Notes under the pieces: model-generated
What the model was told of the DNA's origin: nothing
Databases searched by the model: none
The model's input: only the letters and a program-made list of their open reading frames with translations
Shown here: one piece after another, positions 1 through 7,732 of the stretch
How positions within the stretch are numbered: position 1 is the stretch's first letter
Layout of the letters: the number at the start of each line of letters is the position of its first letter
Made by a program: the position numbers and the translations under genes
From: JAMQPK01 sp035937795
Lineage (GTDB): Bacteria > Acidobacteriota > Vicinamibacteria > Vicinamibacterales > JAMQPK01
DNA length: 37,016 bases
Direction: 5' to 3'
Assembly: GCA_035937795.1 (NCBI GenBank)
Contig: DASZHO010000141.1
Coordinates: 1-37,016 of the forward strand

Positions 1-480
1 CGGCGGCGCGCTCTGTCCCATCACCCGTTTGAGCCGCGTCGTCGCCTCGGCCACATCTTCCTTGTTCAGCCAGATCGACCAGAAGTCCAGCCAGAAACTC
101 GCGTGGATGATGTGATAGATGATCGAGACCGTGAGGACCAGGCCCGCGATCCAATGGATCTGCACCCAGGCGAACCTCAGTCCGAGAATCGGCACGAACG
201 CGGTGACGAGCAGCGTCAGCATCGACGCCGCCATGATCCAGTGGAAGCCCCGCGCTGCCAGCGAGTGCCGTTTCACACGCTCGGGCACCTTGGCCGCCAG
301 CGCTTCGTTCACGGGCGCAGTCTTGGGTCCCGCCGGCTTCGGCCAGAATGCCACAAAAAGCGTATGCCCCAGCATGAAGCAGACGCCAAACGCCAGCGCA
401 ACGTACACCAGCCCCCACTGCGCGTGCGTGAGAATGTCTTCGCCCCAGGGGTTCCTGCCCCACTGCACCAGGAAATCCAT
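1..480 (-). CDS. Haem-b cytochrome membrane subunit, partial (runs off left edge)
   Basis: 160 codons are visible from ATG at 480; the 3' end lies outside the window. Hydrophobic segments lie near residues 21-46, 79-100 and 106-128. Histidines at 80, 109, 123 and 126 sit inside or at the edges of the helices, as in di-haem cytochrome b subunits of the formate dehydrogenase gamma / cytochrome b561 type. These subunits pass electrons from a periplasmic redox enzyme to membrane quinone. The start follows the FAD-subunit stop by 4 bases, so it is co-transcribed with the molybdenum-hydroxylase subunits at 485-2186. Inference: it is the membrane electron acceptor of that enzyme. The family match is by pattern only and the exact family is uncertain. 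Confidence 0.7.
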   Translation of the reverse strand, partial: MDFLVQWGRNPWGEDILTHAQWGLVYVALAFGVCFMLGHTLFVAFWPKPAGPKTAPVNEALAAKVPERVKRHSLAARGFHWIMAASMLTLLVTAFVPILGLRFAWVQIHWIAGLVLTVSIIYHIIHASFWLDFWSIWLNKEDVAEATTRLKRVMGQSAPP

Positions 481-484
481 ATGT

Positions 485-1492
485 TTACGCCTGCGCCTCT
501 CCCCTGATAGCTCGTTTCACCAGGTTCTTCATCAATGGGATTTTGTACTCGTTATGCGCCAGCGGCTGGGCGCCCTGTACGGCGAGATCACCCGCCATCC
601 TGGCCGTCTCTTCGTTCCGCGGCTTGCCGGCCACGGCATTTTCGACCGCCGTCAACCGCATCGGGTGCGCGGCCACCGCATTGACAACGATGCGCGACCC
701 TTGAATCGTGCCGTTGGACATTTTGATCGCGGCCGCCACGTTGACCATCGGGAAATCCCAGACCTGGCGCTCGCGAACCTTCTCGAAGTAGAACTGCGCG
801 CCCGCCCAGGTGGCGGGAATCCAGATGGCGGTCAACAGGTCGCCTGGCTTCAGCACCGTCATACGGGTGATGTCGGTGCCCGGCCCGATGAAGTAATTCT
901 CCGCGTCGACGACGCGCTCGCCGCTAGTCGAGCGGATCACCATCTTGGCGTCGAGCGCGATGAGGGCCGGCGCCGTGTCCGACGGATTCACCGCCACGCA
1001 GCGGTTCGCGTCGAAGATCGCGTGCTCGCGGTTGATGGCGGTCGGCGTGTCGGCGTAGCAGATGTTGCCGCCGGCGCGATAGCAGGTCCAGCCGGCCCGA
1101 TAGTACCAGCAGCGGGTGTCCTGCGAGACGTTGCCGCCGAGCGTGCCCTGATTGCGGATCTGCGGCGAGGCAACCAGCCCGGCGGCCTGCGCCAGCAGCG
1201 GATACTTTTCGGTGACGAGAGGGTTCTTCGAAATCTCGGTGAGCGTTGTCGTGGCGCCGATCTCGAGGCCGCCGTCCGAGGCCGCCTTGATGCCGCTCAG
1301 CTCCTTCACGCCGCTGAGGTCGACCACCACCTTCGGACGCTTGTTCCGATCTTTCAGCCAGTCGAACGTGTCGAGGCCGCCGCCCATCACCCAGGCGTCC
1401 TTCCCGAACTTCGCGAGAAGCGCTGTCGTGTCGTCTATGGTCGTCGGCTGAAACAGCTCGAAGACGGGCATTACGTCGTGGATAGTTGCCAT
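485..1492 (-). CDS. FAD-binding subunit of a periplasmic molybdenum hydroxylase (PaoB/CoxM-like), with probable [4Fe-4S] cysteines
   Basis: 335 residues from ATG 1492, chosen because GGAGGAG lies 7-8 bases upstream; an open frame continues to 1531 but has no such site. The N-terminal half carries the FAD-domain motifs of the xanthine dehydrogenase medium-subunit family: VMGGGLD near residue 35-41, and a GATTTL then RNQGTLGGN pattern near 79-121. Four cysteines at 128, 137, 145 and 165 lie in an insertion after the FAD site. The E. coli aldehyde oxidoreductase subunit PaoB has cluster cysteines in the same place. The subunit passes electrons between [2Fe-2S] centres, FAD and the acceptor. It lies between the TAT-exported iron-sulfur gene (gap 55 bases) and a cytochrome b gene (gap 4 bases). 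It has no signal peptide, so it is presumably exported with its partner. The molybdopterin subunit is not visible. Confidence 0.9.
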   Translation of the reverse strand: MATIHDVMPVFELFQPTTIDDTTALLAKFGKDAWVMGGGLDTFDWLKDRNKRPKVVVDLSGVKELSGIKAASDGGLEIGATTTLTEISKNPLVTEKYPLLAQAAGLVASPQIRNQGTLGGNVSQDTRCWYYRAGWTCYRAGGNICYADTPTAINREHAIFDANRCVAVNPSDTAPALIALDAKMVIRSTSGERVVDAENYFIGPGTDITRMTVLKPGDLLTAIWIPATWAGAQFYFEKVRERQVWDFPMVNVAAAIKMSNGTIQGSRIVVNAVAAHPMRLTAVENAVAGKPRNEETARMAGDLAVQGAQPLAHNEYKIPLMKNLVKRAIRGEAQA

Positions 1493-1547
1493 ATTCCCAT
1501 CTCCTCCTACACGTGTGTCACGAGGCCCCAATCATGCCCGGCGCTGC

Positions 1548-2186
1548 CTAGGTGCTCCGCATGGTTTCAGCAGCGTGCATCATCGAGTTCAGGATCTTGT
1601 TGTAGTCGCCGCAGCGGCACAGGTTGCCGGAAATGCCGTGGGCAAGCTCGGCGCGCGTCGGGTTCGGGTTGGCCTTCAGAAAGCCGACACTCGCCATGAT
1701 GAAGCCCGACATGCAGAAGGCGCACTGGAACCCCTGTTCATCGACGATCGCCTGCTGAACGGGGTGCAGCGTGCCGTCCGGCTTTTCGAGCCCTTCAACG
1801 GTCGTGATCTGCCTGTCGCGCACGGTGTGCGTCAGAATCGAGCAGGAGTAATGCGGCACGTCGTCGATGAGGACGGTGCAGGCGCCGCACTCCGACCTGT
1901 CGCAGCCGATCTTCGTGCCCGTGAGGCCGAGCTTGTAGCGCAGCGTCGTGGCGAGCGTTTCCTGCTTCATGACATCGACGCGGCGCATCTGGCCGTTGAC
2001 GTTCAGCGTCATCAGCCGCTCGACGGAGCCGGGCATCGAGCCCTGGCCGAGCAGCGTCTGCGATCCGCGGAATACGTACGCGGAGGCCGACACGGCGGCG
2101 CCGGTGGCAATAACTCCCTTTATGAACGACCGGCGTGTAAAAGGATTGGAGGGTTGTGGTTGTGGGGTGTGCATTGTGACTGTCAT
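1548..2186 (-). CDS. TAT-exported [2Fe-2S] subunit of a molybdenum hydroxylase (PaoA/CoxS-like)
   Basis: 212 residues. A twin-arginine signal is clear: TRRSFIKG at 17-24 followed by a hydrophobic run rich in Ala. The plant-type [2Fe-2S] motif has cysteines at 95, 100, 103 and 115 (C-x4-C-x2-C-x11-C). The second, all-helical [2Fe-2S] domain has Cys 155, 158, 190 and 192 (CxxC...CxC). Both are standard for the small subunit of the xanthine dehydrogenase/CO dehydrogenase family. An exported small subunit is characteristic of periplasmic aldehyde oxidoreductases such as PaoABC. The start at 2186 has GAGGTGA a few bases upstream; ATG at 2174 is an alternative. The gene leads a probable operon with the FAD and cytochrome b subunits. 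The substrate cannot be told from this subunit. Confidence 0.92.
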   Translation of the reverse strand: MTVTMHTPQPQPSNPFTRRSFIKGVIATGAAVSASAYVFRGSQTLLGQGSMPGSVERLMTLNVNGQMRRVDVMKQETLATTLRYKLGLTGTKIGCDRSECGACTVLIDDVPHYSCSILTHTVRDRQITTVEGLEKPDGTLHPVQQAIVDEQGFQCAFCMSGFIMASVGFLKANPNPTRAELAHGISGNLCRCGDYNKILNSMMHAAETMRST

Positions 2187-2335
2187 GGAGCAATCACCTC
2201 GTCATGAAACCCGCACGGGGTCGCATCACCAACGGCTACTGTTTACTGGATTGAGCCGACACATCCTATCAAACCCGCGTGGCGGTGGTCCATTAAAATT
2301 CTAGGCCTCAGGAGTCAGGGGCCGGTTCCGTACCT

Positions 2336-2377
2336 TGAGCCCTGGGCCCTGGGCCTTGAGCCCTGGGCCCTGAGCCC
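2336..2377 (-). repeat. Heptamer array A, six units, just after the typA stop
   Basis: Read on the minus strand, six 7-base units follow each other without gaps, alternating between GGGCTCA and GGGCCCA (one copy begins AGG). The array starts 9 bases after the typA stop codon and decays into CT-rich sequence toward 2304. The 200-base intergenic region 2187-2386 holds little else that I can recognise, apart from the upstream region of the [2Fe-2S] subunit gene. Confidence 0.85.
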
Positions 2378-2386
2378 CGAAGGCCA

Positions 2387-4195
2387 CTATTCGTCCCGGC
2401 CGGCCCGTTTGGGGCGCTGGTTGGCCGCCAGCACTTTCTTGCGCAGCCTGACCGCTTTGGGCGTAATTTCGACCAGTTCGTCGTCATTGATGAACTCGAT
2501 CGCCTGTTCCAGCCCCAGAATCCGGGGCGGAATCAGCCGGATGGCCTCGTCGGCCGAGGACGCCCGCATGTTGGTCTGTTTCTTTTCCTTGGTGACGTTC
2601 ACGTCCATGTCGCTGGCGCGCGCATTTTCGCCGACGATCATGCCCTCATACACCTGGGCGCCCGGGTCGATGAAGATCTCCCCTCGCTCCTGGAGGTTGG
2701 CGATGGCATAGGCGGTGGCCACCCCAGTCCGGTCGGCAACCAACGCCCCGGTGGCGCGGGAGGCAATGGCGCCGTGCCACGGTTCCCAGCCTGCGAACAG
2801 GTGATTCATGATGCCCGTTCCGCGGGTATCGGTCAGAAACTGCGAACGGAAACCAATGAGGCCCCGCGCGGGAATCCTGAATTCCATACGGACCCGGCCG
2901 CTCCCGTGATTCACCATCTTCGTCATCGTGCCGCGCCGGGTGCCCACCTGGGCTATCACTACACCCTGAAAGTCTTCCGGGACGTCAATCACCAGATCTT
3001 CGACCGGCTCAACCCGGCCTCCGTTCACTTCCTTGGTCACAATCTCGGGGCGCGACGCCTGCAGCTCGAAGCCTTCGCGGCGCATCATCTCGATCAGAAT
3101 CGAGAGCTGGAGCTCGCCCCGCCCCACGACTTTCGTCTGCTCGGGCGAATCGGTTCCCTCGAGCCTGATCGACACGTTTCCGATTAACTCGCGTTCGAGC
3201 CGATCGCGCACCTGCCGTGATGTCACATACTGCCCTTCCCGCCCGGCCATCGGCGAGGTATTCACCCCGAACACAATCGAGACCGTCGGCTCGTCGACGG
3301 CGATCACCGGCACTGGACTTTGACGTTCCACTTCCGTGATGGTCTCCGCGATGGTGATGTCGGCCATCCCCGCCAGGCAGACGATATCGCCCGCCTCGGC
3401 GTGGTCGATTTCCACCCGCTTCAGGCCGTCGAACGAGAACAGCTTGGTGATCTTCGCCAGGCGAGCCACCGGATGCGACGGCGAGCAAATCGCCACCTCG
3501 TCGCCGAGCTTGACCCGTCCGTTGAAGACCCTGCCGACAGCTATCCGCCCGAGGTAGTCGCTGGAATCAAGGTTGGCGACGAGGATTTGCAGCGGATCGT
3601 CGGCCGAGCCCATCGGCGGCGGCACGTGCTTCACGATCGCGTCGAACAGGGGGCGCAGGTCGCTGGACGGCGCATCCGGCTCCAGCGACGCGGTGCCCTT
3701 CTTCGCATTCGTGTAGAGGACGGGAAAATCGAGCTGCGCCTCCGACGCATCCAGATCGATGAAGAGATCGAAGACCTCGCTCAGCACTTCCGCCGCCCGC
3801 GCGTCGGGGCGATCGATCTTGTTGATGATCACGATGGGCGGCAGCCCGCGCGCGAAGGCCTTGCCGAGCACGAACCTCGTCTGAGGGAGCGGCCCCTCCG
3901 ACGCATCGACGAGCAGCAGCACACCATCGACCATCGACAGCGTGCGCTCCACCTCCCCACCGAAGTCGGCGTGGCCTGGGGTGTCGACGATATTGATCAG
4001 GATGTCCTGGTAGTGGACGGCCGTGTTCTTGGCCATGATGGTGATGCCGCGCTCGCGCTCGAGCTCGTTGCTGTCCATGGCGCGCTCCTGCACCCGCTCG
4101 TTGGCGCGAAACACGCCGCTCTGGTGCAGCAGGGCGTCGACGAGGGTGGTCTTCCCGTGGTCGACGTGGGCGATGATCGCGACGTTGCGCCGCAT
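2387..4195 (-). CDS. typA: Ribosome-associated translational GTPase TypA/BipA
   Basis: 602 residues from ATG 4195, the usual family length. G1 is AHVDHGKT at residues 9-16. Switch 1 has the RGITI motif, G3 is DTPGHADFGGE and G4 is NKID. The C-terminal half has the elongation-factor domains (RGELQLSILIEMMRREGFE region) and the BipA-specific tail. BipA binds the 70S ribosome and helps subunit assembly and growth under stress or cold. An ATG at 4237 would add 14 residues, but an AGGAG abuts it directly and a TATACT -10-like box at 4244-4249 would place transcription start near it, so I prefer 4195. The gene diverges from the rhomboid gene, leaving 69 bases between the starts. The heptamer array A follows its stop. 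Confidence 0.95.
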   Translation of the reverse strand: MRRNVAIIAHVDHGKTTLVDALLHQSGVFRANERVQERAMDSNELERERGITIMAKNTAVHYQDILINIVDTPGHADFGGEVERTLSMVDGVLLLVDASEGPLPQTRFVLGKAFARGLPPIVIINKIDRPDARAAEVLSEVFDLFIDLDASEAQLDFPVLYTNAKKGTASLEPDAPSSDLRPLFDAIVKHVPPPMGSADDPLQILVANLDSSDYLGRIAVGRVFNGRVKLGDEVAICSPSHPVARLAKITKLFSFDGLKRVEIDHAEAGDIVCLAGMADITIAETITEVERQSPVPVIAVDEPTVSIVFGVNTSPMAGREGQYVTSRQVRDRLERELIGNVSIRLEGTDSPEQTKVVGRGELQLSILIEMMRREGFELQASRPEIVTKEVNGGRVEPVEDLVIDVPEDFQGVVIAQVGTRRGTMTKMVNHGSGRVRMEFRIPARGLIGFRSQFLTDTRGTGIMNHLFAGWEPWHGAIASRATGALVADRTGVATAYAIANLQERGEIFIDPGAQVYEGMIVGENARASDMDVNVTKEKKQTNMRASSADEAIRLIPPRILGLEQAIEFINDDELVEITPKAVRLRKKVLAANQRPKRAGRDE

Positions 4196-4243
4196 CGGGT
4201 TGGCGACGTGCTGGCGCGAATTTCTGGAAGAACACATCTCCTG

Positions 4244-4251
4244 AGTATAGT
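4244..4251. promoter_or_regulatory. Overlapping divergent -10-like boxes between typA and the rhomboid gene
   Basis: The 69-base gap between the divergent starts contains AGTATAGT. On the minus strand it reads TATACT (4244-4249, facing typA); on the plus strand TATAGT (4246-4251, facing the rhomboid gene). I find no convincing -35 boxes, so this is a weak call. Confidence 0.35.
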
Positions 4252-4264
4252 AGCTTCCAGCCAC

Positions 4265-5134
4265 ATGAGCCTCTTCAAACGCCAGACCTCGGGATCGGTC
4301 GTCTGCACATCGTGCGGGTCGCTGGTCGGTGTCCGGGACGAAAAATGCCTCAACTGCGGGCGCCGGAACCCCGGGTTGTGGGGCTTTGCGCCATTGCTCC
4401 GCAGCCTCGGCAACGACCTCGGCTTCGTGCAGCTCGTCATCTGGGGCTGCGGCGCGCTTTACATCGTGTCGCTGCTGCTGTCGGGCAAGGAAATCAGCGT
4501 GATGGGCGGAGGATTCCTTTCGATTCTCGCGCCCAATATCCAGAGCGTGTTCCTTCTCGGGGCCAGCGGCGCGGCGCCGGTCTTCGGCTTCGGCCGATGG
4601 TGGACGATCTTGAGCGCGAGCTGGCTGCATGGCAGCCTGCTGCACGTGGGGTTCAACATGATGTGGGTCCGCGACCTCGGCCCCGTGGTGGCCGACGTGT
4701 ACGGCGCGGGCCGCATGGTCGTCATCTACACGCTCGCGGGCGCGTCCGGGTTCTTGTTGAGCTCGTTCGCCGGCGCCTACCTTCCGCCGATGCCGCTGCT
4801 CCAGGGCGCGCGCTTCACGCTCGGCGCATCCGCCTCGATCTTCGGATTCCTCGGCGCGCTCGTGTATTACGGCCGCCGCACCGGCAGCCATCTGGTGCGC
4901 GGCGAAGCGCTGCGATACGCCGTGATTTTAGGCGTGTTCGGACTGATCATGCCCGGGGTCGACAACTTCGCGCACGCCGGCGGGTTTGCCGGCGGCTACC
5001 TGGTTGCGCTCGTGCTCGACCCGCTCAAACCCGAGCGCATCGATCACATTGTGATGGCGTTGATTTGCCTCGCCGCGACAGCCCTCGCCATCGCGGCGTC
5101 GGTGATTACAGGAATGAGTCTCTTCTTGCGATAG
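4265..5134 (+). CDS. Rhomboid family intramembrane serine protease with N-terminal zinc ribbon
   Basis: 289 residues. The N-terminus has two CxxC knuckles (Cys 14, 17, 28, 31), a short cytoplasmic zinc ribbon. It is followed by about seven hydrophobic segments from residue 53 on. Catalytic features of rhomboids are present: a His-x3-Asn motif (His127, Asn131) in the second core helix, the nucleophile Ser189 within GASA, and His237 in AHAGG. The usual motif is GxSG; here the last Gly is Ala. Rhomboids cleave transmembrane helices of other proteins within the membrane. The start at 4265 is set by the zinc ribbon and the divergent typA gene. The gene converges on the lactate permease, with five bases between the two stops. 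The substrate is unknown. Confidence 0.9.
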   Translation: MSLFKRQTSGSVVCTSCGSLVGVRDEKCLNCGRRNPGLWGFAPLLRSLGNDLGFVQLVIWGCGALYIVSLLLSGKEISVMGGGFLSILAPNIQSVFLLGASGAAPVFGFGRWWTILSASWLHGSLLHVGFNMMWVRDLGPVVADVYGAGRMVVIYTLAGASGFLLSSFAGAYLPPMPLLQGARFTLGASASIFGFLGALVYYGRRTGSHLVRGEALRYAVILGVFGLIMPGVDNFAHAGGFAGGYLVALVLDPLKPERIDHIVMALICLAATALAIAASVITGMSLFLR

Positions 5135-5139
5135 ACGCC

Positions 5140-6825
5140 CTACTTCGGCGGCACGATCGGCACGAGCCCGGGAAACACGTAGGCGTACAGCATGGCGACG
5201 ACGCCCACCACGCAGGCCAGGAAGACGCTGTGCTTGATCGTGAAGCGGAAGAGCTTGCCTTCGTCTTCCGACGTCAGACCGGTGGCGGCCACGGCCACCG
5301 CGATGCTCGTGAGCGAAATCATCTTGCCCATGACCCCTGCCGCCGAGTTCACCGATGCGGTCAGGACCGGGTTGATCGCGAGCTGGTTGGCCGTGATCAC
5401 CTGCAGGTTCCCGAACAATGCGTTCGCCGATGTGTCGCTACCCGTGAGGAACACACCCAGCCAGCCCAGAATGGCGCTGAAGAACGGGAAGATCCATCCG
5501 GTCGCGGCCAGCGCGAGGCCAAGCGTCGACGTCATCCCCGAGTAATTCATCAGATACGCCAGGCCGAGCATGGTGGCGATCGTCAGCATCGGCTTTGCGA
5601 GCTGCTTGAACGTGGCTGTGTAGATCTTGCCGAATCTGGCAGGGCCCACACCCAGGAACAGCGCCGCGGCGATTGTCGCGAAGAAGCAGGCGGTGCCCGA
5701 CGCGCTCAGCCAGTTGAACGCGAACACCGCCGCATACGGCGCCGGCGCGTTGGTGACCGGCGGCACTCGCATGATCAGGTTGTGCAGCCCGGGCACATTC
5801 AAGCCATTCAATGCGGTCGCATTTCTCGGCAGCCAGCCCGGCAGCAGGCCATTGGTGAATCTGTCGAGCCGCAGCTTGATCGCGGGCTCGCCCCACGCGA
5901 GGACGAAGGCGACGAGGAGCAGGTACGGCATCCACGCGACAAACACTTCGCCGCCCGTATGCCGGTGCGGCGCCGCCGTGACCGCCTTCTCTCCTTCGAG
6001 CCGGAAAATGTTCTTCGGCTTCCAGAGCTTCAACACCAGCGCCGTGCAGGCGATGCACGTGAGCGAGCTCAGGATGTCGGTGAGCTCCGGTCCGACGTAA
6101 TTCGACACGTAGAACTGCACGCTGGCAAACGACAACCCGCACACGAGAACCGCAGGCAGCACCTCGATCGTTTTCGACAGCCCGACCATGACGAGGAGCA
6201 GGTACGCGGGAATAATCACCGAGATCATCGCGCACAGCCGGCCGACCATCGCGCTCAGCGCCATTGCAGGCAAGCCCGTAATCCCGGCAAGCGTGACGAT
6301 CGGGATGCCGATCGACCCGAACGCAACGGGCGCCGTGTTGGCCAGCAGGCAGATGCCGGCGGCGTAGAACGGCGCGAAGCCGAGGCCGGCCAGCATCGCG
6401 CCGGAGACGGCGACCGGTGCACCGAAGCCGGCGGCGCCTTCGATGAACGCGCCGAACGAGAACGCGATGAACAACGCCTGGAGCCGTCGATCGTTGGTCA
6501 GCCCGCCCACCGAATCCTTGATGACCTCGAACTTCCCCGTGTCGACCGCCAGCCGGTAGAGCATGATGGAGGCGAACACGATCCACGCGATCGGAAAGAT
6601 CCCGTAAGCCGCACCGTTGACGGTGGACGTCACGGCCAGCTGGAACGGCATGTGGTAGGCCACGATCGCGAGCACGAACGCGACAGCAAGCGCGGTGATC
6701 GCGGCCATCCATGCCGGTTTGCGTCTGACGCCCAGCATGAAGAACAGCACCAGAATGGGAATCGAGGCGACCGCCGCCGAAAGACCCAGACTGCCCCCCA
6801 CGGGCTCATAGTTCTGTTGCCACAT
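5140..6825 (-). CDS. lctP: L-lactate permease (LctP/LldP family)
   Basis: 561 residues, almost entirely hydrophobic with about a dozen or more membrane segments; the length matches the family. The N-terminal WQQNY...GGSLGLSAAVASIPI pattern, the FGAFIEGAAGFGAPVA segment and the GSDTSANALFGNLQ segment are typical of LctP. The family imports L-lactate (also D-lactate or glycolate) with protons across the inner membrane. No lactate dehydrogenase gene adjoins it. The gene stands alone on the minus strand; its stop lies five bases from the convergent rhomboid stop with no terminator between. Which hydroxy acid it carries cannot be told from sequence. Confidence 0.93.
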   Translation of the reverse strand: MWQQNYEPVGGSLGLSAAVASIPILVLFFMLGVRRKPAWMAAITALAVAFVLAIVAYHMPFQLAVTSTVNGAAYGIFPIAWIVFASIMLYRLAVDTGKFEVIKDSVGGLTNDRRLQALFIAFSFGAFIEGAAGFGAPVAVSGAMLAGLGFAPFYAAGICLLANTAPVAFGSIGIPIVTLAGITGLPAMALSAMVGRLCAMISVIIPAYLLLVMVGLSKTIEVLPAVLVCGLSFASVQFYVSNYVGPELTDILSSLTCIACTALVLKLWKPKNIFRLEGEKAVTAAPHRHTGGEVFVAWMPYLLLVAFVLAWGEPAIKLRLDRFTNGLLPGWLPRNATALNGLNVPGLHNLIMRVPPVTNAPAPYAAVFAFNWLSASGTACFFATIAAALFLGVGPARFGKIYTATFKQLAKPMLTIATMLGLAYLMNYSGMTSTLGLALAATGWIFPFFSAILGWLGVFLTGSDTSANALFGNLQVITANQLAINPVLTASVNSAAGVMGKMISLTSIAVAVAATGLTSEDEGKLFRFTIKHSVFLACVVGVVAMLYAYVFPGLVPIVPPK

Positions 6826-6891
6826 AGTTCCCTCAGCTTAGTTGTGTGAACTGGAAGTCGAGATGGGGCGAGACTTTACCACAAGGGACGA

Positions 6892-6937
6892 CTGCTTTGG
6901 GCTCTGGGCTCTGCGCTCTCTCTGCGCTCTGGGAGGC
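6892..6937 (-). repeat. Heptamer array B, about six units with one shortened copy
   Basis: On the plus strand the units are GGGCTCT (twice), GCGCTCT, a 4-base fragment and GCGCTCT, flanked by decayed copies. Read on the minus strand, the array begins nine bases after the stop of the small membrane protein gene at 6946. A TCTCTGGCT direct repeat at 6962-6979 continues the pattern into the last codons of that gene. Confidence 0.75.
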
Positions 6938-6945
6938 GCAGCGTG

Positions 6946-7404
6946 TCAACCGGCTTTGCGGTCTCTGGCTTCTCTGGCTCCGTCGTCGATCTTGCCGACC
7001 CCCTGGCGGCGCGCGACGGCTTCCTTCAACCCGACGTCGAGGCGCTCGCTCCGTAGATCGAGGCGCAGCCAGCCATAGACACTGATGTAATGGTTGGCCA
7101 CCCAGACCAGCGACAGCCACGCGATCGCGTAGCCTCGCCAATCCGCGTACAGCAGGGTGAAACGTGTCGCCAGGAGCACGCCCGCCGCTACGTAGTGGCT
7201 GAAGCAGTACTCGCAGGTCAGCAAATAGAAAAATTTCCGCGCGGCAAGCGATCTCGAGCTCCGGCTGCATGTGACGAAGTGGTCGTGGAGCTCGCCAAAC
7301 AGCGCTTCGTGCGTCACCGTCCAGGCGATGGCGGCCACCGGCAACGCCAGCACGAACAGCGTGACGATGTCCGATCCGGTGACGTGCGTCACGCGGCCAG
7401 CCAC
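6946..7404 (-). CDS. Hypothetical small membrane protein with CxxC motif
   Basis: 152 residues from GTG 7404. Hydrophobic segments lie near 12-30, 58-80 and 91-110. A CEYC motif (Cys 64 and 67) followed by FSHYVAAG lies in the second segment; this resembles DUF1360-type membrane proteins, but the match is weak. The C-terminal 25 residues are charged and encoded partly by repeat-like DNA continuous with array B, so the true end may once have been earlier. It overlaps the preceding 60-residue membrane protein by 16 bases, suggesting joint translation. The start codon is uncertain because no clear ribosome binding site precedes it. Function unknown. Confidence 0.6.
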   Translation of the reverse strand: MAGRVTHVTGSDIVTLFVLALPVAAIAWTVTHEALFGELHDHFVTCSRSSRSLAARKFFYLLTCEYCFSHYVAAGVLLATRFTLLYADWRGYAIAWLSLVWVANHYISVYGWLRLDLRSERLDVGLKEAVARRQGVGKIDDGAREARDRKAG

Positions 7405-7571
7405 CTGGAGGTGCGTTTATCGATTCTGACGTCGGTCCGGCGCAGATCTTCGCGGCGCGCCCCGAGATACGTGGAGATCGCGAGTCCGATCGCCAGCGCG
7501 AGCAGCAGCGCGGCGGCAAGCTCGACGCCGAAGGCGAGAAATAGATCGATGGCTGTCCGGTTTCTGGTCAT
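7389..7571 (-). CDS. Hypothetical 60-residue single-span membrane protein
   Basis: ATG at 7571. One strong hydrophobic helix spans about residues 10-34 (LFLAFGVELAAALLLALAIG region), followed by a basic tail rich in Arg and Lys, so the tail is probably cytoplasmic. Its stop overlaps the start of the next membrane protein gene by 16 bases. I do not recognise a family. Its length, orientation and overlap support a real gene, but no strong ribosome binding site is seen and it may be a chance frame. Confidence 0.5.
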   Translation of the reverse strand: MTRNRTAIDLFLAFGVELAAALLLALAIGLAISTYLGARREDLRRTDVRIDKRTSRWLAA

Positions 7572-7683
7572 TATCTTCGCCGTACGTCTTCGCTGTGACC
7601 GATCGTCCGGCGACCGGCGGCTTCTCCAGCAGCGTCAGCAGCTTCTTCGGCAGCTTTTGGTGATCAGTTCGCAAGAAACGCGC

Positions 7684-7725
7684 CACTTTCAACTTTTCAC
7701 TTTCAACTTTCCACTTTCCACTTTC
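7684..7725 (-). repeat. Heptamer array C, six units, just after the M64 peptidase stop
   Basis: Read on the minus strand, six contiguous 7-base units of the form GAAAGTG (variants GAAAGTT and AAAAGTT) occupy 7725 to 7684. They start seven bases after the M64 stop codon. A short ACTTTC/GAAAGT inverted repeat joins the stop to the first unit. The rest of the gap down to 7572 holds nothing I recognise. Confidence 0.88.
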
Positions 7726-7732
7726 TTGAAAG

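Noticed and set aside
119..1699. A 526-codon open frame on the plus strand
   Set aside because: It lies opposite the FAD subunit gene, whose motifs are clear; the plus-strand product is Arg/Ala-rich without any domain. It is an antisense shadow of GC-rich coding DNA.
4196..4891. N-terminal extension of typA upstream of the GTPase domain
   Set aside because: The extra 231 residues lie antisense to the rhomboid gene and have no family counterpart; TypA normally begins just before AHVDHGKT.
5132..5142. Bidirectional terminator between the convergent rhomboid and lactate permease genes
   Set aside because: Only five bases separate the stops and no hairpin is visible there. The other close convergent pairs likewise lack a clear terminator.
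4312..6849. An 845-codon plus-strand open frame
   Set aside because: It overlaps the rhomboid gene in another frame and the lactate permease on the other strand; the product is highly charged and repetitive, typical of a shadow frame.
6833..7519. A 228-codon minus-strand frame overlapping the small membrane proteins
   Set aside because: The product is Arg/Pro/Ala-rich without hydrophobic structure; the alternative frames give clear membrane helices.
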